Notes: generated from the letters alone by a model not told the origin. DNA of 64,000 bases from Cyrtodaria siliqua (GCA_037043455.1 JAWPHD010005573.1:1-64000), one strand, 5' to 3'. Counted from the first letter of the stretch, positions 1 to 12,044 are shown. Numbers and translations are program-made.

Positions 1-491
1 ACAATGCTTCATGAAATAAAAAATGTGACTGGCAGATATCGTTTGCAGTGGATAATAGCACAGAAAAACAGATGTATACAGTGATTTACAGTGGTGTGCA
101 TTGGGCAGAGTTTGGGGGTAATTATTACTATATAAAATGCAAATTAAACTTACCAAAAATCTTGCAAAAGCAAGGTAAAGAGACCTGAAATAAAAAAATA
201 ATAAAGTTAATGTTTCAATTTGGTAGATAGCTGTATTTACAGAGATCATGTAATATTGGCAAGTATTATTGCAGACTGCAGGTTACAATATACATATTAA
301 AATGTATACTATTGTTTATATATTATATAACCTCTGGTAGCAAATCTTTCTTCTTTTTCTGCATCAATCAAATAATGAAATACATCAAATTAGTGAAAAT
401 TAATTCCTTTCAATTTTGAAATTTTAGCATGTTGTTATACTTGGGTGTTTCGAGCATGCAAATAGGACACAATTGTTACTCTTGACATTTA

Positions 492-707
492 TTAACCCAT
501 AGGCCGCTAATGAATGTATAATGGGACTGTTCCTTTCTTTGAATTTGGACCATTCCATTTATGTTGAAAAGGGGTGTTTTGGGTAAATGACCGAATGAGC
601 AGCCAGACAGTGTAAACCCCTGATCAGCCTGTGTTACTTGCAGGCTGATCTGGGTTTACAATGGCTGCAAAGGCTGTTGTAGTCGCACCTTAGCAGGCTA
701 CGAGTTA
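492..707. mobile_element. palindromic MITE, TTAA-ended, copy 1 of 3
   Basis: Begins TTAACCCATAGGCCG and ends GAGTTAA. A hairpin core GATCAGCCTG/CAGGCTGATC lies near 622-654. Related copies are at 30423-30619 and about 44532-44720. The shared segments are the TTAACCC end, the hairpin, and ACCCCTTTGTCACATAAATG or its complement. Confidence 0.7.
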
Positions 708-847
708 ATATGATAATTTACTGATTCATAGTAAACAAAATCAAAGTCAAGAATTCAAAATAACTTATTATAATGTACACTAAATTTGAAGTTTGACACT
801 GCATGATATGATCAGTTCATGATTCTACATTGCTTTTCGAGTTTTTC

Positions 848-1018
848 AAAATGGCAGCTTCTGTATCTGTTTAGAAGAAACCTTCAAATGGTTATAAAAT
901 ATCATCTTTATTTATCATCTGATTTTTTATTAAATTTTTTTCACCTATTTTCCAAGTTTTTCACAGTTTTTAATAATGAAGCTTGTAATAGACTATAGAT
1001 GCTCTACATTCTCTTTAA
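848..1018. mobile_element. half copy of long-TIR MITE (family of 4647-5198)
   Basis: Matches the right arm of the 4647-5198 element: GGCAGCTTCTGTATC, a TTTATCATCTGATTTT-like string, then CTACATTCTCTTTAAG. The other arm is absent, so this is truncated. Confidence 0.6.
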
Positions 1019-3479
1019 GTTTTAAGCCTATTCATTAAATTAAACATTTTTACTTTTATGCTAATTTCCTAACTAATAATCCCAAGGTAAATATAGATAA
1101 TGCCGCTACATACACAGATCAGTAACTTGATTTTTAACAAACAGAATATCGAACAGAAACAGAGATAAGCCCCCATAAGGTAAGGTCCCGCGGACGCAGT
1201 AAGTGTCCCTCTGTGTGGAGTCCTCATTCACCAAATATACACATATATTATACATAAAACTGGACATGATTCAACATACATGTAGAGGTCTGAGCAGAAC
1301 TTTAAATGGATTACATATCATTTCTAGACTTATGGAAGTGTTATTAAAATGCAAAATGACTCAGGTTGGTGGGTCTCTTGAATCACAAACATGCTTCCAT
1401 ACACATGTCTAGTGTCTTGTTTTCTACAAAAGTGTCCATGTTTTTTTGTTGCTCGATACAACATTTATGCCGCCATGTAGTTGAGCATGCATGACCCTTG
1501 CCACAATCTCCTCTATAATCAATATTCCTCTCGTTCCAATATTAATTGTCAGGTCACCAGGGTTTTTAAGTTGGAGGTAAGCGTCTCCTCGTGGACAAAG
1601 GGTTAAGAACGTTTGCATTGCGCAAAAAAATTGAACGTCATATGTAACCTTACATGAAAATGACGTAAAACACCCGTACAAACAAAAACAAAAAAACAAG
1701 TTGGAGGTCATCATGTCCCTCTTTGGGTAGTATTTAATAGGGGCTGCATTGGTTAACAGATATACTGCGGTTCAAGATAAATAATATATTGTACCGCGGT
1801 ACAGTGTTGTCGATCTGGTGTTTTACCAACAAAATCGAACAAGTGTTTTACCAACAAAATCATTTGGTTCATTCAAAGTTTATTAAAACACAGCAGAAAA
1901 TGATATAAAAACACAAGCGAAAATCATAAATTCACGCAGCAAGGAACTCTTTCGATAAACCGAAACTAATGACAGGAAGTAGAGTTCTTGTGAGCACACA
2001 TTTATTAGTGTTTAAAATGCACGGCGTCCTTTTTATCATTTTTAGATTTGCAAGCAGTATTTTAGACCAGCAAACCATGCAGCCGTCTTCTGTACGGTCG
2101 TTTTTGAAAATCGCATCCAACATTTGTTGGCGTTGGTAGGGTAAAATCTAAAACTTTTTTTTTTGCAATTAAAACAACCTAAGTGTAAGCCCTTTTCAGG
2201 CTATAATGACGACATTTCAAGTGTTCTGGTCATCAAGCAATTGAATGAAACTGACCACAAACATGTATTTTAAAGTATAAATTATGATACCCCTTTAGAG
2301 ATATGATTACTTGTTGCAATTTAAAACTTATTTCATTCTCTTGTACATGTTAGTACAAGCGAATGAAATGTTTTAATTTTGCAATAACCGAGTAAACTCG
2401 ATCATGAAAATGTGTAATTGATTAATCGGAAAAAAGGCTTAACTGACCAGGTGCTCGATCAAATCGATTAATCGGAACAGCACTAGCTCTTAGCGTGTGT
2501 TAGAAAATTATTTTGCACAACCTGTTTGCATATTTGCACACAGGGATTTTTCTGCAGTTTTGAAAAATGGAGGTAATGGGGCAGGGGCCCCTTTGAATTA
2601 GGAAAATATGCATGTGAACGTTCAAATTGGGAAAAAATAAGAAAAGCTGTATATTACATATAGGGCATTACATTATTTGAAATAGTTAAAAAATCAAGTT
2701 TGTCTACAAAAAAGACAAAAGTGCAACACTGGTATATGGTCTAATAGGGCTGCATTTAATAAAAGAAAAACATTATTATTATTTTATTTTTTTTGGAGAC
2801 CATTTTCTTTTATTTGGGATAAATTTTTGTTTTGCTTTTCTGGGAAAATTTGAGAATATTTTGAATTGGGCAGGCAAAATGGGCCTAGAAAAATCACTAG
2901 TCTTGAATTTCTGCCTAAGGCCTAAAAAAAAATTGTGTGGTTCTGGTAACATGTTCAAAATTGGTAGGTAGGGTAGGTTGTATTTTTTTTTTTTTAAGGA
3001 TTGTTTTTTATGAACGCAAAGAAGATGCACTGAATTATGTACTATAATTACTGTAATTATAATTGTTTTCTATTTGCTCTTCACTTGTGTACATACATAC
3101 TTTATATTGTTATTATTTTTTTTCTTTTCGAAATGGACCAAAAAAACACCAGGGTCGGCAGGTATTCGTAAGGTAGGGGTCGGGTGACCTGAACCACACA
3201 ATTATTTTTTTAGGCCTAACACATTGTTGGCAACTATGCAGAAGGTAAAAAACATACAAACCGTACACCTGAAAGGCCAAGGAATTGCAAGACATAAATT
3301 TTTATGAGATATTATAACCCTAAAGGTGTAATATAAGTCGCTCAACATTGGTAAAATAAGAAAAATTAAAACAAAAACAAAATGACGGTCCCCTAATGAC
3401 GAAAGCAAGTTTCTAAACCAGCGAAATAAAATTCTTTATCACCGAATAACAATAAAGATTAGAAGGGCGTCCACAGAAC

Positions 3480-3941
3480 ACTCGAGTCGCCTGCCGTGTG
3501 CTTATTTCAGCAAGTACATTTCTAGCTATAAAGTTTGAAGACAAGGGTGCGCAATCCTTCATGAATTATGGAGATTTTATTTTTTTTAAAGTGTTAAAGA
3601 ATTAATTTATGAAAAGGGGCATAAATCTGCATTGGATAATTAATAAGGAAGAGCTGTTCACAGTTTTATGACCATAGGTCAATATTTTGCCAAGTTATGA
3701 GCTAGGTTAAGTTGCAGGTTATGTAAATGGGGCATAACTCTGCCAAAATGAAAGTCTGAGTTATTGGACATGTATGTGTAACGACATTCCGTCGGTTAGG
3801 ATGAATATGTTTGTGAAGTTTCAAATAATTCCAATTTATGGCCAGTTATGAGCTTGGTTAGGCTGCAGATTAAAGTTTTATGAAAATGGGCAGAACTCTG
3901 CTGAAATGAAAGTAAGAGTTATTGGTCATGGGTAACAATAT
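3480..3941. repeat. dispersed ~170-bp-unit repeat, interrupted at 3942
   Basis: Contains two diverged units with GGGGCATAACTCTGCCAAAATG and GTTATGAGCTTGGTTAGGCTGC strings (first shown as pieces of a longer match). It resumes at 5424 after a transposon insertion. Relatives in the opposite orientation lie at about 9306-9550 and 14474-14720. Confidence 0.65.
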
Positions 3942-5423
3942 CAGGGGCACATACTAACTCTATTTAGCTAGGAGCCAGCTGGGCCCCTGAATTAGAATTT
4001 TTAGGGGCCAAGCCCAAAAGTTAGGGGCCCAACAAAATATTATTTTATTTTATCACTCTGGTGCATAATTTATGAACAATTACATGCCATTACTCCGTGT
4101 TATTGAATATTATAAACAACATTACTGATAATTACAAGTCCAAGTTATCTATTTAATTATAAATAGTATTGTTAATGAGTTTTGTTATACATTATCACAA
4201 CTAGAATATGTAAATTATTGTAATAAAAGATTAAAAAAGTTTAGATATTATTAAATTAATGTTTTATTGTGTCATAAATATTTTATGTTGACATACAGTT
4301 TTAAAATTAATGTATGAGACCTTTTCTATCAGCATGATTCTCTGCCATATAATTAATATTGATGATTTCTAAAAGCACCGCATTTTATTAATCAAAAGCG
4401 CCGCGTTTTAGAATATCCAAAAACCGGAAGTGAAACCTAATTATTTCCCCTTCAAATTATAACACGAATTTATGATCATGATTGTGTAAAATAAACACTA
4501 CCATGTCTGTTTTAATGTTGATTTTATACCAGCAAATTGTTACTTGTACTCTTGCACATCTAATATTACATTGACATTCGGAGCGCAGGGTACCGTAACA
4601 TGCAGTTTTGTGGGTAACCGTACATCGCAACATCGTTATTATTTTGTTAAAGGGTATGTAGCGACACAGCCAAACCATCTTTATTATTGAAAGTTTTGAA
4701 ATATTTGAATAAGGGTGAAAGAATTATCAAAATCGGATGATAAACAAAGAAGATATGATCATTTGAAGTTTCTGTTGAAACGGATAGGGAAGCGGCCATT
4801 TTGAGAGCTATGACATCACGGTTCTAAATGACCATATATGGAATATTTATAAATATGAAAACTTACTGATTTATAGGGAAAAAATGACAGCAAATGTATG
4901 AAAATATGTAATACTTAATGGAAATAATGATTTATATCACCAGTAAAAAAAATTCATTCATTTGAAGTGATTTTCTTCGTTTTAAATTATATTTATCAAT
5001 ATCCAATATATGGTAATATGGAACTATGACGTCATAGTTTTAAAAATGGCGGCTCCCATATTCGTTTTAGAACAACCTTTAAATGGTCATATCTTTTTTG
5101 TTTATCATCCGATTTTAATAATTCTTTCACCTTTTTCCACGTTTTTCAGAACACTCCATAATAGAGTTTGTTTGCCTGTGTCGCTACATTCCCTTTAAGG
5201 GTTTGTCTATTTCGGCCAAAAGTACGTAGTTCATGGGACCAAAGCAAAATCTGCGGGGTAAAATCCTCGAACTTAAATGTTTGTGTTGAATGATTACCCT
5301 TTTTCCGTTTTTTGGATTGAATATTTTTGGTCGCCACATGGGCGCGTGAAAGTCAAATTTTGGTCACCCAGACCATTTTTTACTCGCCAATGGCGACTGG
5401 GCAAGTGCTAATTTGTGCCCCTG
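3942..5423. mobile_element. hAT-like element, CAG...CTG termini, 5-bp TSD AATAT
   Basis: Starts CAGGGGCACATACTAACTCT and ends TGTGCCCCTG, with inverted CAGGGGCACA termini. AATAT is present at 3937-3941 and 5424-5428. Joining the flanks through a single AATAT restores a unit of the surrounding repeat, as in the homologous unit near 3775-3825. No transposase is left. A second MITE (4647-5198) is nested inside. Confidence 0.8.
4647..5198. mobile_element. fold-back MITE with ~190-bp inverted arms and TTAA ends, copy 1
   Basis: Begins TTAAAGGGTATGTAGCGACA and ends with the near-complement CTACATTCCCTTTAA. The arms share GTGAAAGAATTATCAAAATC, ATCGGATGATAAACAAA and a TGACGTCAT-type segment on opposite strands. 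A second full copy, in opposite orientation, is at 35127-35682. TTAA at both ends suggests piggyBac/Kolobok-type targeting, but the superfamily is an inference. Confidence 0.78.
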
Positions 5424-5499
5424 AATATTCTGTCTGGTAAGTCTTCATGAATATGTGTGTCAAGTTTCATGAACATAGCTTACAATTCCCTTTATCAGG

Positions 5500-6655
5500 G
5501 AGCAACCAGCCTTTTTTAAATCCAGGGGGAAAGACTAAACAATGGTAACATAAGTTAACAATATGTATTTTCTCACAGACCTTTAATGTCTGTAATTTTC
5601 TTTAAAACATTAGGAAAAATGGTGCGCTTTTAGAATTGGTCCGCCCTATATTTCAAGTAATGAATTACACATTTACAACATACGGTAGTGTGGAATATAA
5701 CTAACCCTAACACTCTAACCCGAACCCTGATGCAAACTAAAAATTGCAAAAAACTAGATGGAGAAAAATGTAAAATAGGTGGTGGACGGATTCTAAACTT
5801 AAGACTAAAGATTAGCCAAATCACAAAGCTTCAACCTGGAGGTTTTCATAAAGGCCTTTATGTTGCACTGTTTGACTTGATAAAGATATGAAATGAGATG
5901 ATGCACACCAGAGTTGTGTCCTCTTTACCAAACCAAACAACGACATGAAGTAAACATTTAAATGTGTATGGGGTCGAACTGTTTCTAGGACGAATACATC
6001 AATTAGCCATTTGTTTTAATATAAAGTAGGCAATTACCTGGATCACTTTCGAGTTCAAGCCAACCTTTATTCATTTTTTCTAAGTTTAGCACGAGTTACT
6101 TCACACGAATTCGACTGACTACCGCGCTTGAAGCATTATTTGTGTGAGATTCAACGTGCGGCGATTGCGAGCGTTTTCAAAGAGCTGGGAGGAATCATTC
6201 TTTTGCATCGGGAGTGTTAATCCATTATCTTAAATTGTTTCATTTTATTTGAAAAACTAAGATCCACTCTTTTGTTCCGTTTTAAATTTTAAAGCTATCT
6301 TTTTGGGTTTGTTTTTTTTAACATTTTTTACATTTTTTAACTTGTAGTAACTTTTCTTAAAAAAAAAGCTTTTAATTATTTTAAATTAATGATGGCTCCC
6401 CTAGCGGTGTAACCATGATAATACATAATTATCAAAAAAAGTTTATATTTTTTTACCCCAGTTTCCTTTCATCATTTCAATAAAGAAAACAACATATACG
6501 CCTTGAAAATTATACTTGTTATCGTATTTTTAGATTCAACGTGATGTTTTTGACAATATACTGCTTTGGTTCTTATTATTTTCCTTTTTTTTCAGAAGAA
6601 ATGAGATATTCTCATGCCCGTGCGATTGACATGAAACAATCACAAACAATCCACG
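5500..6655. other. region immediately upstream of ALG10 start
   Basis: No coding sequence recognised. The stretch 6020-6250 is the least AT-rich part and is the likeliest promoter/5' UTR area of ALG10. Runs of T and A occur at 6300-6370. Confidence 0.4.
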
Positions 6656-6808
6656 ATGAAAATATTGGTCGCAGTATTTTGTGTTTTATTCATTTCTGTT
6701 ACAAGTATAGTGCTAATCTTCACAAGCAAACAGCAAAATGAACCGTATATGGATGAAATATTCCACGTTCCGCAAGCCAAGAACTTTTGCAATGGCAACT
6801 TTACACAT
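6656..6808 (+). CDS. ALG10: ALG10 coding exon 1
   Basis: 51 codons, residues 1-51, from the ATG to a GTAAGC donor. It holds the signal-anchor-like hydrophobic stretch and the PYMDEIFH motif. Non-coding 5' exons, if any, cannot be placed from sequence alone. Confidence 0.92.
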
Positions 6809-9800
6809 GTAAGCATCACTAAATGTACATCATAGGGGTCCGGCTCACAGGGGTCCGGCTCATGTGCTTTGTCGCTAAATACCAGTTAAAATCGAACAAA
6901 AGTATCCTACATGAGTTGGGAAGACATCTGAGTCCAGCAGCCATATCATAGAATAGAACATTATACAAGGGTAATCACTTGACATACAGGCAATTCTCAC
7001 TAAGTTCAGTCTATGCTGAATATTGTTTTAATTAAAAGAGCAAATCATTTAACTCTACATGCCTTCTATACCCAAATGTTCAAGGTGTCCAACATTGGTA
7101 TATATTTTAATATCGCTCAATACAGTACTGAGAAATCATCATCGAAACGTTGAAAAACTGGTCAAAATTTTTAGTCGGAAGACCCCGTGCCTAAACGCAG
7201 CCACTCTGTAAACAACAACTCTAACGGCAGTTGCGTACGAAACTAGACCACGGATCATTCAGTCGTCACCGCAGATAATGAATGCTAATTGTTTCCATAC
7301 CAGTTAATTCAATGGAAGCTACATTTTCTATTTTGTTTACAATCGTCAAATTTTGTTTCAATTGGCAGCCATATTGATCTGGTACCCGTCCCCTACTGCG
7401 CTCGCTATTCTCTCATCGAGCGCAGTAGGGGAAGGCAGCCCACCAGGACAAAAAGATGAGATGGCACAAATCAGCCTCCATAGGCATTTGATTATGATGA
7501 TCAATTATATAATGGGTAAAATTTAAAAATGCACTTAAATTAATTTTGGAAATAAATGAATATCCTGGACAGTTAGAATATACTTGCGGAAATGAGCTGC
7601 TGTACCGAGCGACATCATTAACGAATATTATGATTACCGAGGTGAATACACAATATTAGTAATATGCCATGGCCTGTCAGGAACATCAAAACATGGCTGC
7701 GTTATATAATATATGAATACCTTATAATCCCTAATAAAAGCCCCTCTACTAATAAATCCACACCCCACACCAGGAACATCAAAACATGGTTGCGTTATAT
7801 ATATGAATACCTTATAAACCCTAATAAAAGCCCCTCTACTAATAAATCCCCCCCCCACCCCACCATATTTTCAGAAATAATTGTTTTTAAACTTACCAAA
7901 AGATGCACGCTAATCCGTTTAATTCACAGTGGAACGCAAAAATCATTAAAAAGCTTAAAATCCGATGCCTTGTCATCACATTACAACACATCGTAATCGT
8001 CACGTTACTTCCGGTACCTTCGCTAATGAACAGTGAACAGTGTGTATTGCAGTAGTAACATGTTATTAAACTCACGCTTGTGTGGATCAGATGTTCACGC
8101 AACAACGTTGCGCGCATGTCAAAGCCAGTGCTTCTCTTGGTGAAAAAAACATGTCTAATTAAAAGTTAAATTACATGTATGTACTTTTGGTCTCATATAA
8201 ATGCCCTCCTTTTTAAAAATGTTACGCCCCGGGTGCATTTATTAGGAATTATACGGTATATGTAGTACCACTTAATTTGAGGTCAAACATCTGGGAAGGT
8301 CAGTTGGTGTATAGGGAAAGGTTAGCATGTGCAACTATGGTAGTTTAAATACAGTATATCTTGATTTCAGTGGGACCCAATGATAACAACACTACCAGGC
8401 CTGTACTTGGCATCAGTAGGATTATACAAACCAGCTGCTTTTATGTTGAACCTCCCGTTGATGGAGCTGTGTACCACATTCTGGCTGAGGGCCACCAATG
8501 TTCTGTTCGCTGTGGGCAACTTCTATCTCATATTCGCTTTGCTGAAAAAGATACACAATCCTATGACAGTGAGTATTTCTGATGGACAAATGAATCCTAG
8601 AAAGTGTTGTGTATTTAATTGATGAATTAGTTATTGCAAACAATAAATGACAGCTCCCGTTTAAATTACAGGGTCCATGACATTGTACCATGTATATAGA
8701 ACATGTATTTAAATGAAAACCTTCTTGCAACTATATAAAACCTTCTTGCAATTGTGTATATAAAACATTGAACAATTCTTTGTATTGAGTAAATAATTTA
8801 CAGTTATTTACACTTCACCTTTAAACCTTTTAGATCCCGAGTTGCATAGCACTGCCTACATATATTTAATGCCATTAAAGGCGCAAGATTTTTTATTTTG
8901 TGTTTATTTCCAAGATCAGTTGTAGTGTTATGCACAGATACCGGTTTAAAAAAAGAAAAAAGAAAAAAAGTCTTATATTCTATTAAATACTGAATATAAG
9001 CCTTTTTTTTTTTTTTTTTTTAAACTGGTATCTGTGGTGTTATGTACATGTTAGAAATTATCCACATTCCCTATAAATCTGGTGACCAATCAAATTCATG
9101 TATTGAAAGAAGTAAAATCGGAATTATGCAGTCGATCTTGGAGACATTTAAATTAAAAATAAACACAAAATAAAAAAACTTTTAATGGCGTTAAGTATAT
9201 ATAAATCATAGAATAGCTTTTATTTTCCAATTATGGGTCATCACTGACATATAAATAATGTTAACAGTACATGTACATAAGTACAAATAATACATAAAAT
9301 AACAAAACTTTGATTCTGGCAAAGTTATGGCCCTTTTCATAAACTTCTAGCTGCAACCTAACCTAGCATGCAACTTTATACAGATCCTCCTTATCAATTA
9401 TCCAATGCAGAGTTATGCCCCTTTTCATAAACTTTAACAATTTAACAAAAATTGGCTCCATAATTCTAGAAGGATTGCACCCACTGTCTTCAAATTTTAT
9501 AGTTAGATAGTACTTGATGAAATAAGGACATGGCAGATGACACAAGTGTTCCGTGGAACACCCTTCTAGGTTTATATTAAATCCTAAACATTTGGTTACG
9601 CCATTTTCTAAGCCATTGATAGCCTTGTGGACATTTGGACCCCAGGAACATCTTTTATAGTTTAAACTTGTTTTGAAGTAAATGTAATGCACATTGTTTT
9701 GTTATTAATATGAAATAATGTGCTGTTCATTTTTTTAATAGTTTAAACCGATGTTTCATGCAAGTAGCCACAATTACTCTAAACAGTATTGTAGCATGGT

Positions 9801-11170
9801 CACAGACAATTCTCTTTGTTCAGACACAGGTGTAAATCGTTTAATTGAAAATAAGATATGTGAGAATAACAGTTAGAATAACTGAAATAGAGCTGAAATG
9901 GACATGCTACAAAACAAATAGAGTATGGTTTCATCTCGTTGGTTAATTTAAACACCTCAATGGGCTATGCCCATCTCGATGTTTAAATGAACCAACTCAA
10001 TGAAACCATACTCTATCTATTACTTGTTTATGACAATGACTTGTTTAACTGACTCATACCTTTTCTTCAGGTAGTGTTATTTTCGTGTTGGTTATTTCAT
10101 TACAGGATCCCGATGGTGTGCGACTGTGTATGACAACGTTAGCACTGAGTACATTTCCATTGTTGTACTTCTTCTCCTTCCTGTACTATACTGACCCCGG
10201 ATCCACCTTCTTCGTCCTGATTATGTATCTCTTCAATCTCCATGACAACCACCTGATGGCAGCCATGATGGGTGTGGTGGCCATAATGTTTCGTCAGACG
10301 AATATCGTGTGGGTTATGTTCATGATCGGGATGTCCAAGAGAAAAAGTTTAAGCTTGTGGATTAAAGACAACGTCGCGAAAAAAGATCAGAAAATTGATC
10401 AACTGAATGACTGGGAGCTTTTAAAATTAACCGTTGAATTATTGCTCGACAGTATGCTACATAGAAGGAAGGAGTTTTTCAAACTTATTGCATCTATATT
10501 GAAAAATATCTGGCCATACATACTTGTTTTTGTAGGGTTTGTAATTTTTATTTACGTTAACGAAGGCATTGTGGTAGGGGACAGAACTCATCATACTACT
10601 GTCTTAAACTTTCCGCAGATATTTTATTTTCTGTCGATGACAAATTTCTTTGCAATCTTTCATCTTTGCTCGCCATATAAAATTTGGGAATTTATCAAGT
10701 TTTGCGCAAGGCATCCACTGGTTGTCATAGCATTCATGCTAGTTGCTGCTGCCCTTGTTCATTACTTCACTTATGAACACAAGTATTTACTAGCCGATAA
10801 TCGCCACTATACATTTTACGTATGGTCTAAAATATACCGCAGACACCAATACGTAAAATATGCTTTAATTCCTGCATACTTGTATTTCCTCTGGAGTTTT
10901 GGCTCGGCGCTTATTCACAGAGACATTTTCTGGAAGACAGTCTTTGTAATATGTGTTGTTGTGACTTCTGTCCCTCAGAAATTACTAGAATTCCGCTATT
11001 TTATCATACCTTATCTAATATTTCGCATCAACATGAGATACGGTACGGCATTTGCCCTTCTGCATGAAATTCTTTTGTACGCAGCTGTAAATATTTTTAC
11101 CATATATTTGTACACAGAGAAACCATTTGTATGGCCACACGAAGATGGTGTCCAGAGATTCATTTGGTAG
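6656..11170 (+). CDS. ALG10: ALG10, dolichyl-P-Glc:Glc2Man9GlcNAc2-PP-dolichol alpha-1,2-glucosyltransferase (complete, 3 coding exons)
   Basis: Coding exons are 6656-6808, 8371-8568 and 10106-11170. Introns are GT-AG and both junctions fall between codons. The product is 471 aa, close to the roughly 473 aa of vertebrate ALG10. Family knowledge: this ER multispanning GT-C enzyme adds the terminal alpha-1,2-glucose to the lipid-linked oligosaccharide before transfer to protein. Seen here: an N-terminal hydrophobic segment (about residues 3-22), then the family-typical acidic motif PYMDEIFH (30-37), WDPMITTLPGLY at 52-63, DPDGVRLC from 118, YYTDPGSTFF near 144-153 and FRQTNI in exon 3. Many hydrophobic segments follow, and a long hydrophilic loop (KRKSLSLWIKDN...) separates them. 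The start is the first ATG giving the hydrophobic leader in frame with PYMDE. Exon 3 reaches its stop at 11168-11170. The next gene, copine, converges from the other strand. I see no frame defects. Confidence 0.95.
6833..6864. repeat. 16-bp tandem duplication
   Basis: AGGGGTCCGGCTCAC is followed at once by AGGGGTCCGGCTCAT, 25 bases into ALG10 intron 1. Confidence 0.7.
7390..7431. repeat. perfect 15-bp GC-rich hairpin
   Basis: CCCCTACTGCGCTCG (7390-7404) and its exact complement (7417-7431) are separated by 12 bases, in an otherwise AT-rich ALG10 intron. No function can be assigned from the sequence. Confidence 0.8.
7677..7862. repeat. ~93-bp tandem duplication in ALG10 intron 1
   Basis: Two successive copies start CAGGAACATCAAAACATGG and end in CCCC-rich sequence. 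They create overlapping spurious open frames on both strands. Confidence 0.85.
8371..8568 (+). CDS. ALG10: ALG10 coding exon 2
   Basis: 66 codons (residues 52-117) between a TTGATTTCAG acceptor and a GTGAGT donor. It begins WDPMITTLPGLY and ends KIHNPMT. The first residues complete the motif that follows the histidine at the end of exon 1. Confidence 0.94.
8861..9201. mobile_element. nested fold-back element in ALG10 intron 2
   Basis: The outer arms are complementary (TTTAATGCCATTAAAGGCG and TTTTAATGGCGTTAAG, with TATTTTGTGTTTATTT and its complement). An inner pair, ACAGATACCGGTTTAAA and TTTAAACTGGTATCTGT, sits inside with long A and T runs. It is a non-coding MITE-like structure. Confidence 0.7.
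9306..9550. repeat. dispersed bivalve-type repeat (inverted relative of 3480-3941)
   Basis: Contains GCAAAGTTATGGCCCTTTTC and GCAGAGTTATGCCCCTTTTC units and ends near AACACAAGTGTTCCGTGGAA. Non-coding. Confidence 0.6.
9791..10020. mobile_element. palindromic MITE (GTAGCATGGTC family), copy 1
   Basis: Starts GTAGCATGGTC and contains TAAATCGTTTAATT. It ends in a long hairpin, ATAGAGTATGGTTTCATCTC to its complement, around a GGGCTATGCCC loop. It ends CTCTATCTAT, about 85 bp before ALG10 exon 3. Confidence 0.8.
10106..11170 (+). CDS. ALG10: ALG10 coding exon 3 (terminal)
   Basis: 354 codons plus stop (residues 118-471), after a TTTCATTACAG acceptor. It encodes most of the membrane-spanning body and ends VQRFIW. 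The open frame extends 21 bases upstream of the acceptor, but those residues are intronic. Confidence 0.95.
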   Translation, partial: DPDGVRLCMTTLALSTFPLLYFFSFLYYTDPGSTFFVLIMYLFNLHDNHLMAAMMGVVAIMFRQTNIVWVMFMIGMSKRKSLSLWIKDNVAKKDQKIDQLNDWELLKLTVELLLDSMLHRRKEFFKLIASILKNIWPYILVFVGFVIFIYVNEGIVVGDRTHHTTVLNFPQIFYFLSMTNFFAIFHLCSPYKIWEFIKFCARHPLVVIAFMLVAAALVHYFTYEHKYLLADNRHYTFYVWSKIYRRHQYVKYALIPAYLYFLWSFGSALIHRDIFWKTVFVICVVVTSVPQKLLEFRYFIIPYLIFRINMRYGTAFALLHEILLYAAVNIFTIYLYTEKPFVWPHEDGVQRFIW

Positions 11171-11329
11171 AAATATATGTGTTAGTCCAACGCTTGGTTA
11201 TTCTGTAACATACAGTTTGAATCGGGATATTTTCAATTTTACTTCTGTAGTCATTTTGATATGCTGAGTGAAACATTGAATGTGTTTTTAATGGGAACCA
11301 TACAAAATCTCACCCTTGACATCAGGCCA

Positions 11330-11335
11330 AATAAA
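11330..11335 (+). promoter_or_regulatory. candidate poly(A) signal for ALG10
   Basis: An AATAAA hexamer lies about 160 bases after the ALG10 stop, in unique-looking sequence. Further AATAAA-like strings occur near 11490-11510, so the actual cleavage site is uncertain. Confidence 0.5.
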
Positions 11336-12044
11336 ACTATATACGTGGTTCCGTTTTACCAACCAACTCCATTTTTAAGGGCCAACCCTAAACATTTTAT
11401 GCAAACTTTTTTTTTACAAATTACCTAACATCAACAAATATATATTGAAGTTTTAAAAATATTGAGTGAAAAAAAAAGGATAAAATACTAAATAAAATAT
11501 TTATCGAAAATAAAATCTTTTCTCTGTCTTATAGTATGTAATAGGAATCACGCGGGTGAGATGTCCTTATTCTACTTGTGATAGATTCCCCAGTAGTCTT
11601 TGGTTGCCTTGGTTACGAGTCTAAAGGCCTTATTTCTAGCCTAGTGTATTCGGGGGAGGAGAATATTTGTATAGGTAACTGTACATACATTTGCGTCAAA
11701 AAATGGTGGTATTCAATTTTGTTTCAGTTGATATGTACAGCTTTTGTATGAGGCCAACATATTAAAATATAAAAGCAGGTGTTTCATTAGTTGTGTTTGG
11801 GTGTATTTTTACTCTAACATTATTTTTTTCTTCTTAATAAAGGTAAAGTTTGAAGGATTAAGATTAAGACATTATATACTACTGTACCCTAGATACTGTA
11901 CAATATACCAATATTTATTCAAAAAGAAAACTACTTAGGCCTCTGTTTATCTACCTGAGCTAATCAGCCATGTAACATATTAGCAGTAAATAAGCAAGCT
12001 TTCCATGCCTTTTCAATGATAGGTCCTTAAGCAATAAAAAGAAT
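11336..12044. other. downstream of ALG10, no gene seen
   Basis: AT-rich sequence with several AATAAA strings (about 11490-11510). I see no exon or clear repeat. Confidence 0.5.

Larger units (their letters stand above)
1..3480. other. ALG10 upstream intergenic, AT-rich, repeat remnants
   Basis: No coding exon was recognised. Contents include a palindromic MITE (492-707), half of a long-TIR MITE (848-1018), a SINE-tail fragment near 1637-1672 and poly-T-rich repeat debris at 2770-3240. The debris resembles sequence at 39660-39960. Short open frames here have no family features. Confidence 0.6.

Noticed and set aside
7664..7996. 110-codon open frame on +
   Set aside because: It runs through a 93-bp tandem duplication and low-complexity CCCC sequence in an ALG10 intron. 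Codon content is repeat-driven and there is no domain.
9363..9692. 109-codon - strand frame in ALG10 intron 2
   Set aside because: It lies in a dispersed repeat also present at 3480 and 14474, with no domain or conserved frame between copies.
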